The notes: generated by a model not told the origin, from the letters alone. Counted from the stretch's first letter, positions 15,659-22,458 are shown. The stretch: DNA of 22,753 nt from Thermodesulfatator atlanticus (GCA_011321895.1 DROK01000056.1:1-22753); one strand, 5' to 3'. Numbers and translations: made by a program.

Positions 15659-16953
15659 CGGTAAAAGACATAGCCCTTCCCGCCTGGGACGAGATTTTCC
15701 TGGCAGACCTTCATATTCATAGCCGCTACTCGCGGGCCACCAGCAAAGATATGTCTGTTCCTGTTCTGGCCCAAACGGCCAGAGAAAAAGGGCTCTCCGT
15801 GGTAGGAACAGGTGATTTTACGCATCCGGAATATTTGGCCGAGCTGGAAGAAGAGCTGCTCCCTGCCGAAGAAGGGCTTTACGTCTGGCGGGATGATCCT
15901 GAGGGCCCCAGGTTTATCTTGAGCGCTGAGGTTTCCAATATCTTTAGCCAGGGAGGAAAAAAGAACCGGCGGGTTCACACCCTGATCCTGGTCCCCTCTT
16001 TGGAAATCGCCCGGGAAATAAACAAATTGCTGGCCCCCTTGGGGCACCTCGAGGCAGACGGCCGCCCTGTTTTTGGTTTTCCCGTAAAGGAGCTGGTCAA
16101 ACTCCTTTTTCGTATTTCAGAAGAAATAATAGTGATCCCGGCCCACGTTTGGACCCCGTGGTATTCCCTTTTCGGGGCCTTTTCGGGGTTTGAGGCCGTG
16201 GAAGAATGTTTTGAAGAGGAGACCGAACATATCTTTGCCCTGGAAACCGGTCTTTCTTCAGATCCTCCTATGAACTGGCGTCTTTCAGCCCTTGACCGCT
16301 ACACCCTGGTCTCGAATTCTGACGCCCATTCCCCCGCCAAACTGGGCAGGGAGGCCAACGCCTTTTACGGTAAACCCTCTTTTCAGACCATTTTTCAGGC
16401 CATTAAGGAAGATAAACTGGCCTTTACCATCGAATTTTTCCCGGAAGAAGGCAAATATCATTTTGACGGCCACCGGGCCTGTGGTGTGAGCCTGTCTCCC
16501 AAAGAGACCAAGGCCCTTGGTGGGCGCTGTCCGGTCTGTGGGGAACCCCTGACTGTAGGGGTAATGCACCGGGTGGAAGACCTGGCAGACCGTCCGGAAG
16601 GTTTTGTTCCGCCGGGTAAGCCTCCGGCGGTTCACCTGGTCCCCCTTTTGGAAATTATCGCCGAGGCCCTCGGTAAAGGGGTGCAAAGCCAGGTAGTAAG
16701 ACGCACCTATCAGCAACTGATAGAGCTTGGGGGTACAGAGTTTGAGCTGCTGCTCTACCGCGACCTTGAAGAATTGAAAAACACCGTTCCCGCTCCCATC
16801 ATAGAGGGTATTGAGCGGGTGCGGGAAGGGCGTCTTTACATCAGGCCGGGTTACGACGGGGTCTACGGTAAGGTCAAAATATTTGCCCCCGAAGAAGAAA
16901 AGAAGGAGCCCACCGCGCGCCCGCGCCAACAGAGTCTCTTCTCCCTTGCTTGA
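15655..16953 (+). CDS. Endonuclease Q family protein (PHP-domain DNA repair nuclease)
   Basis: A 432-residue PHP-fold protein with metal-binding stretches ADLHIHSRYSRATS (about residues 14-27), VGTGDFTHPEY, SAEVSNIFS, PAHVWTPWYS, ETGLSSDPPMNW and VSNSDAHSP. A zinc-finger-like segment follows (CGVSLSP...CPVCGEPL, about 278-300). This is the pattern of endonuclease Q, known from Thermococcales and some bacteria, which nicks DNA 5' of deaminated bases (uracil, hypoxanthine) and abasic sites. The exact C-terminus is RQQSLFSLA, whose QQSLF (425-429) matches the Q-x-x-L-F clamp-binding pattern. ATG overlaps the kinase stop; the end has tandem stops TGA TAA. Downstream dUTPase and ThyX fit a shared task of keeping uracil out of DNA. 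Confidence 0.87.
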   Translation: MTVKDIALPAWDEIFLADLHIHSRYSRATSKDMSVPVLAQTAREKGLSVVGTGDFTHPEYLAELEEELLPAEEGLYVWRDDPEGPRFILSAEVSNIFSQGGKKNRRVHTLILVPSLEIAREINKLLAPLGHLEADGRPVFGFPVKELVKLLFRISEEIIVIPAHVWTPWYSLFGAFSGFEAVEECFEEETEHIFALETGLSSDPPMNWRLSALDRYTLVSNSDAHSPAKLGREANAFYGKPSFQTIFQAIKEDKLAFTIEFFPEEGKYHFDGHRACGVSLSPKETKALGGRCPVCGEPLTVGVMHRVEDLADRPEGFVPPGKPPAVHLVPLLEIIAEALGKGVQSQVVRRTYQQLIELGGTEFELLLYRDLEELKNTVPAPIIEGIERVREGRLYIRPGYDGVYGKVKIFAPEEEKKEPTARPRQQSLFSLA

Positions 16954-17017
16954 TAAAGTCCAGGCGGTGATTACCGTAGTCTGGGAGGGTTTATTCCTAG
17001 AGACAGGAGGTAGGCCT

Positions 17018-18736
17018 ATGATTGTAACGGTCAGGCATCTGAAAATGTTGCGGCGCTTAGCCACCGGCAGTCTGGAGAAGGTGGAAGAACTCTCTGCAGA
17101 AGACCTTGAGGTTTTGCTCCACCTCCGCCTGGCAGGTCTTATTACCGAAGAGGAAGAAAGCTTTGCCCTGACCAGGAGTGGCCTTTTGGTCCTTGAGTCT
17201 TTGGAAGCAGCCGAGAAGGCCTGTGCCCTCAATTTCGCCGAGCTTTACGACGGGTACCGGCTGGTGGGTTCGCGGATCATTTCCATCCTTGAGATCTGTA
17301 CCCGGGCCCAAGGCCGGACGGATTTTCAACCTGATCTCAATAAAGAGCTGGAAGAAAGGGGGCTGGCGCAAGGAGGACGACTTCAGCCCTGGGCCCAGGC
17401 CATCCTTGAGGCTTACCGGAGTGCGGAAGTAGAGTTTTTTGTGACCCCGGAACTGGCCAAAAGCATTCTGGCCCTGCCCGTGGGTCCGGCACGCAAAAAC
17501 TATTTAGAACCCATCCCTGAAGACCACGTTTTTCAGCTCGAGGCCCAAAGGCTTATCACCTTTACCTTGCCTGAAGGAGAGTTTTTCGCCTTTACCGGGG
17601 TTGGGGCCCAGCTCTGGGCGGCCTTGCGTACCGGTCTGGTCCCGGAGATCTCTTTAAGTACCCGCGTCCTCAAAGACATCCTGGCAGGACAAAGGACCGA
17701 AGTCCTGGAACAACTGGGGGCCATTGACCCGCAGGGGGAACTTACCGTTCCTGGCAAACACCTTTTGATGGCCGCCAAGCTCTTTTACCGGCCCATTACC
17801 GTTAACCCGAGTTTGGACCTGAGCGGTTGGAACATCTCCGTCCTGAAGGCGGTGGCCCAGGCCCCGCTCAAGACCCCGGAAGGGATCGAAGAATTCCTGG
17901 CAGCTCAGGAGCTGAAAGATCCTTTCCGGATCAAACAGAGTCTTTACCGCCTGGAAGGGTTTCGGTTAATCGTCAGCAAGCCGGACGGTTCCTACGAACT
18001 CACCCCTTACGGGGAGGAGCTGCTCCGGCTGGAAGACCTGGCTCCGGTTCACGCCCAGGCGGTCATGGCGATCACGGTGACCCGGACCGAGAATATGCCC
18101 CCTGACGACGCCTGGGTCAAAAAGGCCGAAGAGCAGGGCGTGATAGGAAACGGGTTCCCCAGCCAGAAAGGGAGGCTGCTTGCGGAAATCGCCTCCAATA
18201 TCCACCGCTTACCCGTAATCACCAGGGACGAGATGCTCATAATGCGCGGGATTCCTCTCTGGCGCGGGGTAAGCGAAGCCGAGATTTTGGCCCTTTACCC
18301 TGAAGACCGGCACCCAAGTGTCCTTAACGGTTTGCGTAAACTTCTGGCTTCCGGTCTGGTGGACCTCCTCCCGGGAGGGCTTTACGTCCTCACCCCCGCG
18401 GGGGAGAAGATCAAACAGGGGCTGGCTGCGGTGCCCGGAGGGGTTGATTTTCCCGTAACACCCCACATCTGGTACGTCCTTTTGGCCTTGCGAGAAATCG
18501 GCCGGTTTTCTCCGGTGGGACGTAAAATAAGGGTGCGTAAAGAAGATTACGATAAGCTGGAGGAGAAAATTACCCATTTGACCCCGGAACAAATCGGTAC
18601 CGCCCTTGAAACGGCGAGATTTTGCCGCTACATCTCTGGGTTGGATGTTTTGGAGACCGGGGTCGCCCTCCTGGAGGGGCTTGACCTCTTAAAGGACCTG
18701 CAGACCGAGTGGGAAGAGATCAGGATTTACGCTTAA
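17018..18736 (+). CDS. DUF505-type protein with repeated winged-helix-like segments
   Basis: The start is chosen at the ATG 17018 because AGGAGG (17005-17010) lies 7 nt before it; a longer frame from 16811 would overlap endonuclease Q by 143 bp. The product is 572 residues, soluble, with no signal or membrane segment. It looks like the archaeal/bacterial DUF505 family, function unknown. At least three segments have the layout of the second half of a winged helix, L-x2-LxxxGL...(S/Y)xLTxxG: LRLAGLI...FALTRSGLLVL near the N-terminus, LEGFRLIV...YELTPYGEELL in the middle, and LASGLVD...YVLTPAGEKI near the C-terminus. Tandem winged helices suggest nucleic-acid or protein binding (inference). It lies between endonuclease Q and dUTPase and overlaps the latter by 28 bp. 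Confidence 0.75.
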   Translation: MIVTVRHLKMLRRLATGSLEKVEELSAEDLEVLLHLRLAGLITEEEESFALTRSGLLVLESLEAAEKACALNFAELYDGYRLVGSRIISILEICTRAQGRTDFQPDLNKELEERGLAQGGRLQPWAQAILEAYRSAEVEFFVTPELAKSILALPVGPARKNYLEPIPEDHVFQLEAQRLITFTLPEGEFFAFTGVGAQLWAALRTGLVPEISLSTRVLKDILAGQRTEVLEQLGAIDPQGELTVPGKHLLMAAKLFYRPITVNPSLDLSGWNISVLKAVAQAPLKTPEGIEEFLAAQELKDPFRIKQSLYRLEGFRLIVSKPDGSYELTPYGEELLRLEDLAPVHAQAVMAITVTRTENMPPDDAWVKKAEEQGVIGNGFPSQKGRLLAEIASNIHRLPVITRDEMLIMRGIPLWRGVSEAEILALYPEDRHPSVLNGLRKLLASGLVDLLPGGLYVLTPAGEKIKQGLAAVPGGVDFPVTPHIWYVLLALREIGRFSPVGRKIRVRKEDYDKLEEKITHLTPEQIGTALETARFCRYISGLDVLETGVALLEGLDLLKDLQTEWEEIRIYA

Positions 18737-19173
18737 AGGTATGGCGTTGCGACCCCCGGGCCAGCCTTCCCGAAAAGGCCTCGCCCGGGGCGGTGGGGTG
18801 GGATATAAGGGCCCTTGAGGACACCGTGGTCCCACCCCAGGCCCAGGTTTTGGTGCGTACCGGGCTGGTGATCGCTGCCCCTCCTCCCTATGCCATGTTC
18901 CTTTTTCCCCGGTCCTCTCTTTTCCGCAAAAAAGGCCTTATCTTTCCGCATTCTGCCGGTATCATTGATTTTGACTATTGCGGGGCCGAAGATGAGCTCA
19001 AGGTGCCGGTGTTGAATCTGCGTGCTGAACCAGTACTTATTAAAGCGGGGGAAAGGATCGCCCAGCTGGTCTTTTTGAAGGCCCTGGTGGAGGCCCCGTG
19101 GGAGGTCCTGGAGGAGCCGCCCACCCCTTCCTCGCGCGGGGGCTTTGGCAGTACCGGAGGTTACCACAGGTGA
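18709..19173 (+). CDS. dut: dUTP diphosphatase-like protein
   Basis: Trimeric dUTPase-fold protein of 154 residues that would hydrolyse dUTP to dUMP and pyrophosphate, lowering uracil incorporation and feeding ThyX. All five family motifs can be traced: SPGAVGWDIRAL (1), PRSSLFRKKGL (2), GIIDFDYCGAEDELKV (3, with the catalytic Asp), GERIAQLVF (4) and SSRGGFGSTGG (5, the C-terminal arm that closes over substrate). Motif 3 is unusual: CGAEDE replaces the common RGE, adding about three residues. The start is GTG at 18709 inside the end of the DUF505 gene, with only a weak Shine-Dalgarno, so translational coupling is likely; the exact start is uncertain. A dCTP-deaminase-type activity within the same superfamily is a less likely alternative. 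Confidence 0.85.
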   Translation: MGRDQDLRLKVWRCDPRASLPEKASPGAVGWDIRALEDTVVPPQAQVLVRTGLVIAAPPPYAMFLFPRSSLFRKKGLIFPHSAGIIDFDYCGAEDELKVPVLNLRAEPVLIKAGERIAQLVFLKALVEAPWEVLEEPPTPSSRGGFGSTGGYHR

Positions 19174-20159
19174 AATTTTCCCTAAAAAATTACCACCAAG
19201 GTTTTGAGACCACGGTCCGCCCTTTTCTGGAGGGCTTGTTAGAAAAAAACCAGGCCCTTTTTGCCGATACCCTGTTTCTCAGCTTTTTGGGGGCCCGGAT
19301 CTGCTATGCCAGTACCAGGCCGCTCAACCTCTTTGCGGAAAAACGTTTCAAAGAGCCAGAAGAACTCCTGGCTTTTCTTATGCGTTTGAAATCTTCCGGA
19401 CACACCAGCATCTTTGCCCATTCCCCTCTGGTGGTTCAGACCGACCTTTCGCCTCAGGAAAAGGCCCGTCTTATGCCCTTCCTCTTTAAGGCCTGGTGGG
19501 CGGAGGACAGAGTCTGTCTTAATCTACGCCATTTTGCCGAGGCCTTAGAAGATGAAACCTTTAAGGTCCTTCTTAAGGCCTCTCTTGAAGGAGAGGCCTG
19601 GAAAGAGTTCCGGGTCTTTGTAGTCTCTTCGGCCTTTGAGGAGCCCCGCCTTGAGGAATACTCCCTGGGGCACCTGGTAGAGATTTCCTGGCAGGAATAT
19701 CAGGGTGTTTGGGCCAGGCCGGAGATTTACGTAATTCAGGTCTCCCCGGCGCAAACGGCCCCTTTCGGGTGGCTGGCGGTCATAGTGGAGGGGTTTAGCC
19801 GCCTCTTTTCTCACCAGTTTGTCCGTCACACCTGGCTCAACTTTAACCAGCGCTCCCACCGCTACACCGAGGTGGACCAGTTTGTCTGTCCCCCTTCCTT
19901 TGACGCAGAGGCCCGGGACGTTTACGAAGAACAGCTCAGGGCCGGGCTTTCGGCTTACCAGCGTCTGGTGGCCCGGGGTATCAGGAAAGAAGACGCGCGC
20001 TTTGTCACCCCTCAGGGAGCAGCCACCACCCTGCTTGCCACCGGGCCGTATTTCGTCTGGGAAGATTTCGTCACCAAGAGGAACCACCTGAAGGCCCAGT
20101 GGGAGATAAGGTCGCTGGCCCGGGCTTTAGCCCTGGTCTTCGAAAGAATCAATCCTTAA
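19170..20159 (+). CDS. thyX: ThyX-type flavin-dependent thymidylate synthase, divergent
   Basis: Makes dTMP from dUMP with methylene-tetrahydrofolate and reduced flavin. The start GTG at 19170 overlaps the dut stop (GTGA), with GGAGG 9 nt upstream; 329 residues. Recognisable parts: ARICYAS (about 42-48), GHTSIFAHSP (77-86), VEGFSRLFSHQFVRHTWLNF then NQRSHRYT (about 206-233), and the C-terminal FVTKRNHLKAQWEIRSLA. Odd: the signature RHRx7S reads RHTx7S (Thr221); the usual Glu of GHxSxxEH is Ala83; and about 100 residues (roughly 90-195) are inserted between GHxSxxxH and the RHR region, making the protein about 80-100 residues longer than typical ThyX. It could be a distinct ThyX branch or have altered chemistry. 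The end overlaps mobB tail-to-tail by 33 bp. Confidence 0.87.
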   Translation: MKFSLKNYHQGFETTVRPFLEGLLEKNQALFADTLFLSFLGARICYASTRPLNLFAEKRFKEPEELLAFLMRLKSSGHTSIFAHSPLVVQTDLSPQEKARLMPFLFKAWWAEDRVCLNLRHFAEALEDETFKVLLKASLEGEAWKEFRVFVVSSAFEEPRLEEYSLGHLVEISWQEYQGVWARPEIYVIQVSPAQTAPFGWLAVIVEGFSRLFSHQFVRHTWLNFNQRSHRYTEVDQFVCPPSFDAEARDVYEEQLRAGLSAYQRLVARGIRKEDARFVTPQGAATTLLATGPYFVWEDFVTKRNHLKAQWEIRSLARALALVFERINP

Positions 20160-20792
20160 CTCGATTACTTTCGGGTCCCTTACCCCGCGCAACGTTCGGA
20201 CGAAGCCTTTTACGGATTCTGCCAGGGCCTTGGCGACAAAGCGGGTAAGACCGACGGGTTTTCCGTCCACCAATAAGGTGGCTGGGGCCTTTCTTTGGGG
20301 CCTTCTTTCCAGGATGAAAGTGGCTATCTGTTTCGGGTCAGGGGGCAGGACCGGGAGCCTGGTCTGGAGGTTTTGGGGGCTGATGACCGCGATGAGTCCG
20401 GGAAGTCCCTTGGCAAAAAGGGGCTCCGGACCGTCAGGCCTTACGATTTCCAGTTTGGGCAGGCTCCTTATCTTTTTGAAGCCCTCACAGAGGACGATCT
20501 CTTCTTCCGGGAAAAAGCGGTTCAGGTAATACCAGAAACTGAAGTCGTCTTTTTCCGGTACGTGGTAACGCAAAAGGCCTTCTTTGGCCCCCCAGAACGC
20601 AACCTTCTGGACCCCGGCGGCCCAGAAGATTTCGGTATCCGCCCCCGGGCGTTCTAAATGGGGCCTTTCTTCCTTGGAAGATTTAAGGGCCCCGACCTTA
20701 AGCCCCCGGGCCATCAATTCCTTGGCAACCGCCGCCAAAAGCGTGGTTTTGCCCGTGTTATGGAAGCCGACAAAACTTACCGCAAAAGGCAT
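20127..20792 (-). CDS. mobB: Molybdopterin-guanine dinucleotide biosynthesis protein MobB
   Basis: P-loop GTPase-type accessory protein in the attachment of GMP to molybdopterin for Mo/W enzymes such as formate dehydrogenase. With the ATG at 20792 (TAATG overlap with the preceding gene) it has 221 residues; a GTG two codons upstream is the alternative. Seen: Walker A GFHNTGKTT (about residues 8-16), LKVGALKSSKEERPHLERPG, DTEIFWAAGVQKVAFWG, and VLCEGFKKIRSLPKLEIVR, the MobB Walker B region. A C-terminal segment from about residue 165 (ATLLVDGKPVGLTRFV...) exceeds E. coli MobB and resembles an extension I know from sulfate-reducer MobB proteins. Its last 33 bp overlap the end of thyX. Its presence implies molybdo- or tungsto-enzymes in the cell. 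Confidence 0.88.
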   Translation of the reverse strand: MPFAVSFVGFHNTGKTTLLAAVAKELMARGLKVGALKSSKEERPHLERPGADTEIFWAAGVQKVAFWGAKEGLLRYHVPEKDDFSFWYYLNRFFPEEEIVLCEGFKKIRSLPKLEIVRPDGPEPLFAKGLPGLIAVISPQNLQTRLPVLPPDPKQIATFILERRPQRKAPATLLVDGKPVGLTRFVAKALAESVKGFVRTLRGVRDPKVIELRIDSFEDQG

Positions 20793-21487
20793 TACCACTC
20801 GATCGTTTCCCCGGGCGCCAAGACCTTAAGCTCGACTTCCGGGGCAAATTCTTTTAAGTAGTGGGCAAACTTTTCCGGTGTTCCGGTAAGCAGGGGGAAG
20901 GTGCCAAAATGCATGGGGATGACCAACTTGGGCCGGAGGAGGGCGCAGGCCTTGGCGGCTTCCCTGGGCCCCATGACGTAATGGTCCCCGATGGGCAAAA
21001 AGGCCACTTCGGGCTGATAGAGCTCACCGATGAGTTTCATGTCGTAGAATAGCCCTGTGTCTCCGGCGTGGTAGAAAGCGCGCCCGTCTTCCAGACGCAC
21101 CACAAAACCCGCCGGGTCTCCCCCGTAAATCAAGGCTTCGTCTTCCTGAATAGAAGAACTATGAAGGGCTTGGACCATGGTAATGGTAAGCCCCTTGGTG
21201 CGGTAGCTGCCCCCTATGTTCATACCAGTTACGTTAGGTATCCCGTGGGCCAGGAGATACTGCTGGATTTCGTGAATGGCGATCACCTCGGTGGTGGCGG
21301 TGCGTGCCAGTTCTAAGACGTTTCCCAGGTGGTCTCCGTGGGCGTGGGTGATCAGGATCAGATCGTAAGGGCCGAGGTCCTTTTCTTCCGGACTTTGGGG
21401 GTTATCAAGCCAGGGGTCGATGAGGATGCGTATCCCTTCCGGGGTTATTATCTTGAAAGTGGCGTGGCCGTAAAAAGTGATCTTCAT
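20792..21487 (-). CDS. UPF0173-type metal-dependent hydrolase (metallo-beta-lactamase fold)
   Basis: A 231-residue cytosolic metallo-beta-lactamase-fold protein. Seen: MKITFYGHATF at the start, the metal motif ITHAHGDHLG (HxHxDH, about residues 47-56), FYHAGDTGLF (138-147), FLPIGDHYVMGP and VIPMHFGTFPLL. This order is characteristic of the UPF0173/UlaG-like YtkL group, whose physiological substrate is generally not known. AAGGGG 7 nt before the ATG is a fair Shine-Dalgarno. The stop overlaps the mobB ATG, so the pair is one transcription unit. It diverges from the acetyltransferase across only 29 bp, so any promoter must extend into coding sequence. Confidence 0.9.
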   Translation of the reverse strand: MKITFYGHATFKIITPEGIRILIDPWLDNPQSPEEKDLGPYDLILITHAHGDHLGNVLELARTATTEVIAIHEIQQYLLAHGIPNVTGMNIGGSYRTKGLTITMVQALHSSSIQEDEALIYGGDPAGFVVRLEDGRAFYHAGDTGLFYDMKLIGELYQPEVAFLPIGDHYVMGPREAAKACALLRPKLVIPMHFGTFPLLTGTPEKFAHYLKEFAPEVELKVLAPGETIEW

Positions 21488-21516
21488 GGCAAAACCCCTT
21501 AGAGGAATTTATTTAA

Positions 21517-22011
21517 ATGTCTAACTTTTTTACGCCTGGAAAGTCAACCGCCAGCCTGAGGCGGGTAAGACCGACGGACAGAGATTTTATCCTGGACGCC
21601 AGCCGGGTTTTTGAAAAATTTGGCCCGTACGTCGAAATAATAAATGGGTGGTTAACGGATCCCTGGATCGAAGTCATGGTCCTTGAAACAGACGGCACAA
21701 AAACCGGCTTTATCTTTTTGGGGCCACTTTTTCCCTCTTATTTTCGGGCCACCGTTGACGTAATGGCCATTTACGTAAGGCCTGAGGCCCGGGGAAAGGG
21801 TTTGGCCAAAAGGATGCTCCGCTGGGCAGAGGCCCGGGCCCTGGCGGCCGGTTACCTGACCCTTAGGGCCCACGTGGGCTGCGAAAACGAGCCCGCCCTT
21901 TCTCTCTTTAAAAGTACGGGTTTTAAGGTTATAAAAAAGATAGAGAATTACTACCCTTCCGGTCTCGCAGCGTACGAGCTCCGAAAGAGGCTTCTAAAAG
22001 AAAACGAATGA
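21517..22011 (+). CDS. GNAT-family N-acetyltransferase (RimI-like)
   Basis: A 164-residue acetyl-CoA-dependent acetyltransferase. Motif A is DVMAIYVRPEARGKGLAKRML (strand plus the R-x-x-G-x-G/A pyrophosphate loop RGKGLA, about residues 85-105). It is followed by LRAHVGCENEPALSLFKSTGF and IENYYPSGLAAYELRKRL, an ending typical of RimI-like protein N-terminal acetyltransferases. The acceptor substrate cannot be deduced; small molecules are possible. GAGG lies 11 nt before the ATG, a long spacing. The gene is 13 nt ahead of the small Sm-like gene and likely co-transcribed with it. Confidence 0.85.
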   Translation: MSNFFTPGKSTASLRRVRPTDRDFILDASRVFEKFGPYVEIINGWLTDPWIEVMVLETDGTKTGFIFLGPLFPSYFRATVDVMAIYVRPEARGKGLAKRMLRWAEARALAAGYLTLRAHVGCENEPALSLFKSTGFKVIKKIENYYPSGLAAYELRKRLLKENE

Positions 22012-22024
22012 CGAGAGGTTTTTT

Positions 22025-22318
22025 ATGAAACCCAAAAAGAAGATTGTCCTCAAAAAGAACGAAAAGCCCCAGGAACCCCAGAGTCTCTTCGAGAAATTAA
22101 AGGGGCAGAAGATAGTTATCCAGTCCCGGGCGGGGACCCGTTACGAAGGGATTTTTGAGGCCTACAAAGACGGTTTCTTCTGGTTGAGGGAGGGAGAAAT
22201 AATCGGTAAGGAATTCCGGGTCTCTACCGCCTTGTTAGCAGTTGACCGCGGCCAGACCGTCCATTTTCATCTCTATCCGACCGCGGTGGAATCCTTGGAC
22301 AAAGAAGGGGAGGATTAA
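22025..22318 (+). CDS. Small basic protein, possibly Sm/Hfq-like barrel
   Basis: A 97-residue protein; AGAGG plus six T precede the ATG, a good start. The first 16 residues are very Lys-rich (PKKKIVLKKNEK). The core then reads LFEKLKGQKIVIQSRAGTRY, EGIFEAYKDGFFWLREGEII and VSTALLAVDRGQTVHFHLYP. The order helix - strand - 'G-x-x-Y-x-G-x-x-x-x-Y' - strand - 'VdR' recalls Sm/Hfq-type small beta-barrels (a helix, then the Sm1 pattern G-x-x-x-x-G). The similarity is by eye and weak; the conserved Hfq YKH motif is absent. I do not recognise the family otherwise. Its TAA shares TTAA with the TAA of the extended convergent minus-strand frame. Confidence 0.7.
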   Translation: MKPKKKIVLKKNEKPQEPQSLFEKLKGQKIVIQSRAGTRYEGIFEAYKDGFFWLREGEIIGKEFRVSTALLAVDRGQTVHFHLYPTAVESLDKEGED

Positions 22319-22333
22319 CCTTTTTTCTTCTTT
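22301..22333. repeat. Imperfect inverted repeat centred on the convergent stop codons
   Basis: AAAGAAG (22301-22307) pairs with CTTCTTT (22327-22333) and AGG pairs with CCT around an ATTAA loop; the G-rich and T-rich stretches between could form G-U pairs. It lies across the TTAA that ends both convergent genes. It could act as a weak bidirectional terminator, but the T-run is mostly inside the stem, so the assignment is tentative. Confidence 0.3.
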
Positions 22334-22458
22334 TGGCCCCGCTCATCCAGCGAGCAAGTAGGCGACATTCAGGTTGGTACCCCTAGTTTGGGTAACACCA
22401 CCCGGTTAATCAGGATCCAGCCTACCACTACCAAAACGATCGCTATGATATCACCCAT
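22315..22458 (-). CDS. Small one-helix membrane protein, candidate selenoprotein (in-frame TGA)
   Basis: AGGAGG lies 6 nt upstream of the ATG (22456-22458), which sits 8 bp inside the end of gltX, so this is a real translation start. Codons 1-29 encode a hydrophobic helix (DIIAIVLVVVGWILI), then NRVVLPKLGVPT. Codon 30 is TGA (22369-22371). The frame continues for 17 codons (MSPTCSLDERGQKKKKG) to a TAA at 22315-22317 that overlaps the stop of the convergent gene. Read with selenocysteine, the product is 47 residues with a U-M-S-P-T-C motif (U-x4-C) and a Lys-rich tail. Charges predict an outside N-terminus and a cytoplasmic redox motif. A SECIS-like hairpin follows the TGA. The conservative alternative is a 29-residue peptide ending at the TGA (22369-22458). 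The start is well supported; the readthrough is inference. Confidence 0.55.
22338..22354 (-). promoter_or_regulatory. SECIS-like hairpin downstream of in-frame TGA
   Basis: On the minus-strand RNA, CUCGCU pairs with AGCGGG (six pairs, one G-U) around the loop GGAUG. The stem starts 15 nt, and the loop 21 nt, after the TGA at 22369-22371. Bacterial SECIS elements are short hairpins within the reading frame just after the UGA with guanine at the start of the apical loop. An alternative fold, GCUC/GAGC with a 7-nt loop beginning with G, is also possible. No U-run follows, so it is not a terminator. Confidence 0.4.

Noticed and set aside
16811-17017. N-terminal extension of the DUF505-type frame back to 16811
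   Set aside because: It would overlap endonuclease Q by 143 bp in another frame. The AGGAGG at 17005-17010 points clearly to the ATG at 17018.
19098-19169. Earlier start for ThyX at 19098
   Set aside because: The extra residues lie over the dUTPase C-terminus and do not resemble ThyX. The GTG at 19170 has a Shine-Dalgarno and the GTGA overlap.
20793-20798. GTG at 20798 as mobB start
   Set aside because: Possible, but the ATG at 20792 forms TAATG with the preceding stop. The difference is two residues.
22338-22354. Hairpin as a transcription terminator for gltX or the plus-strand genes
   Set aside because: Neither strand has a U-run directly after the stem; the T-run on the plus strand lies before it.
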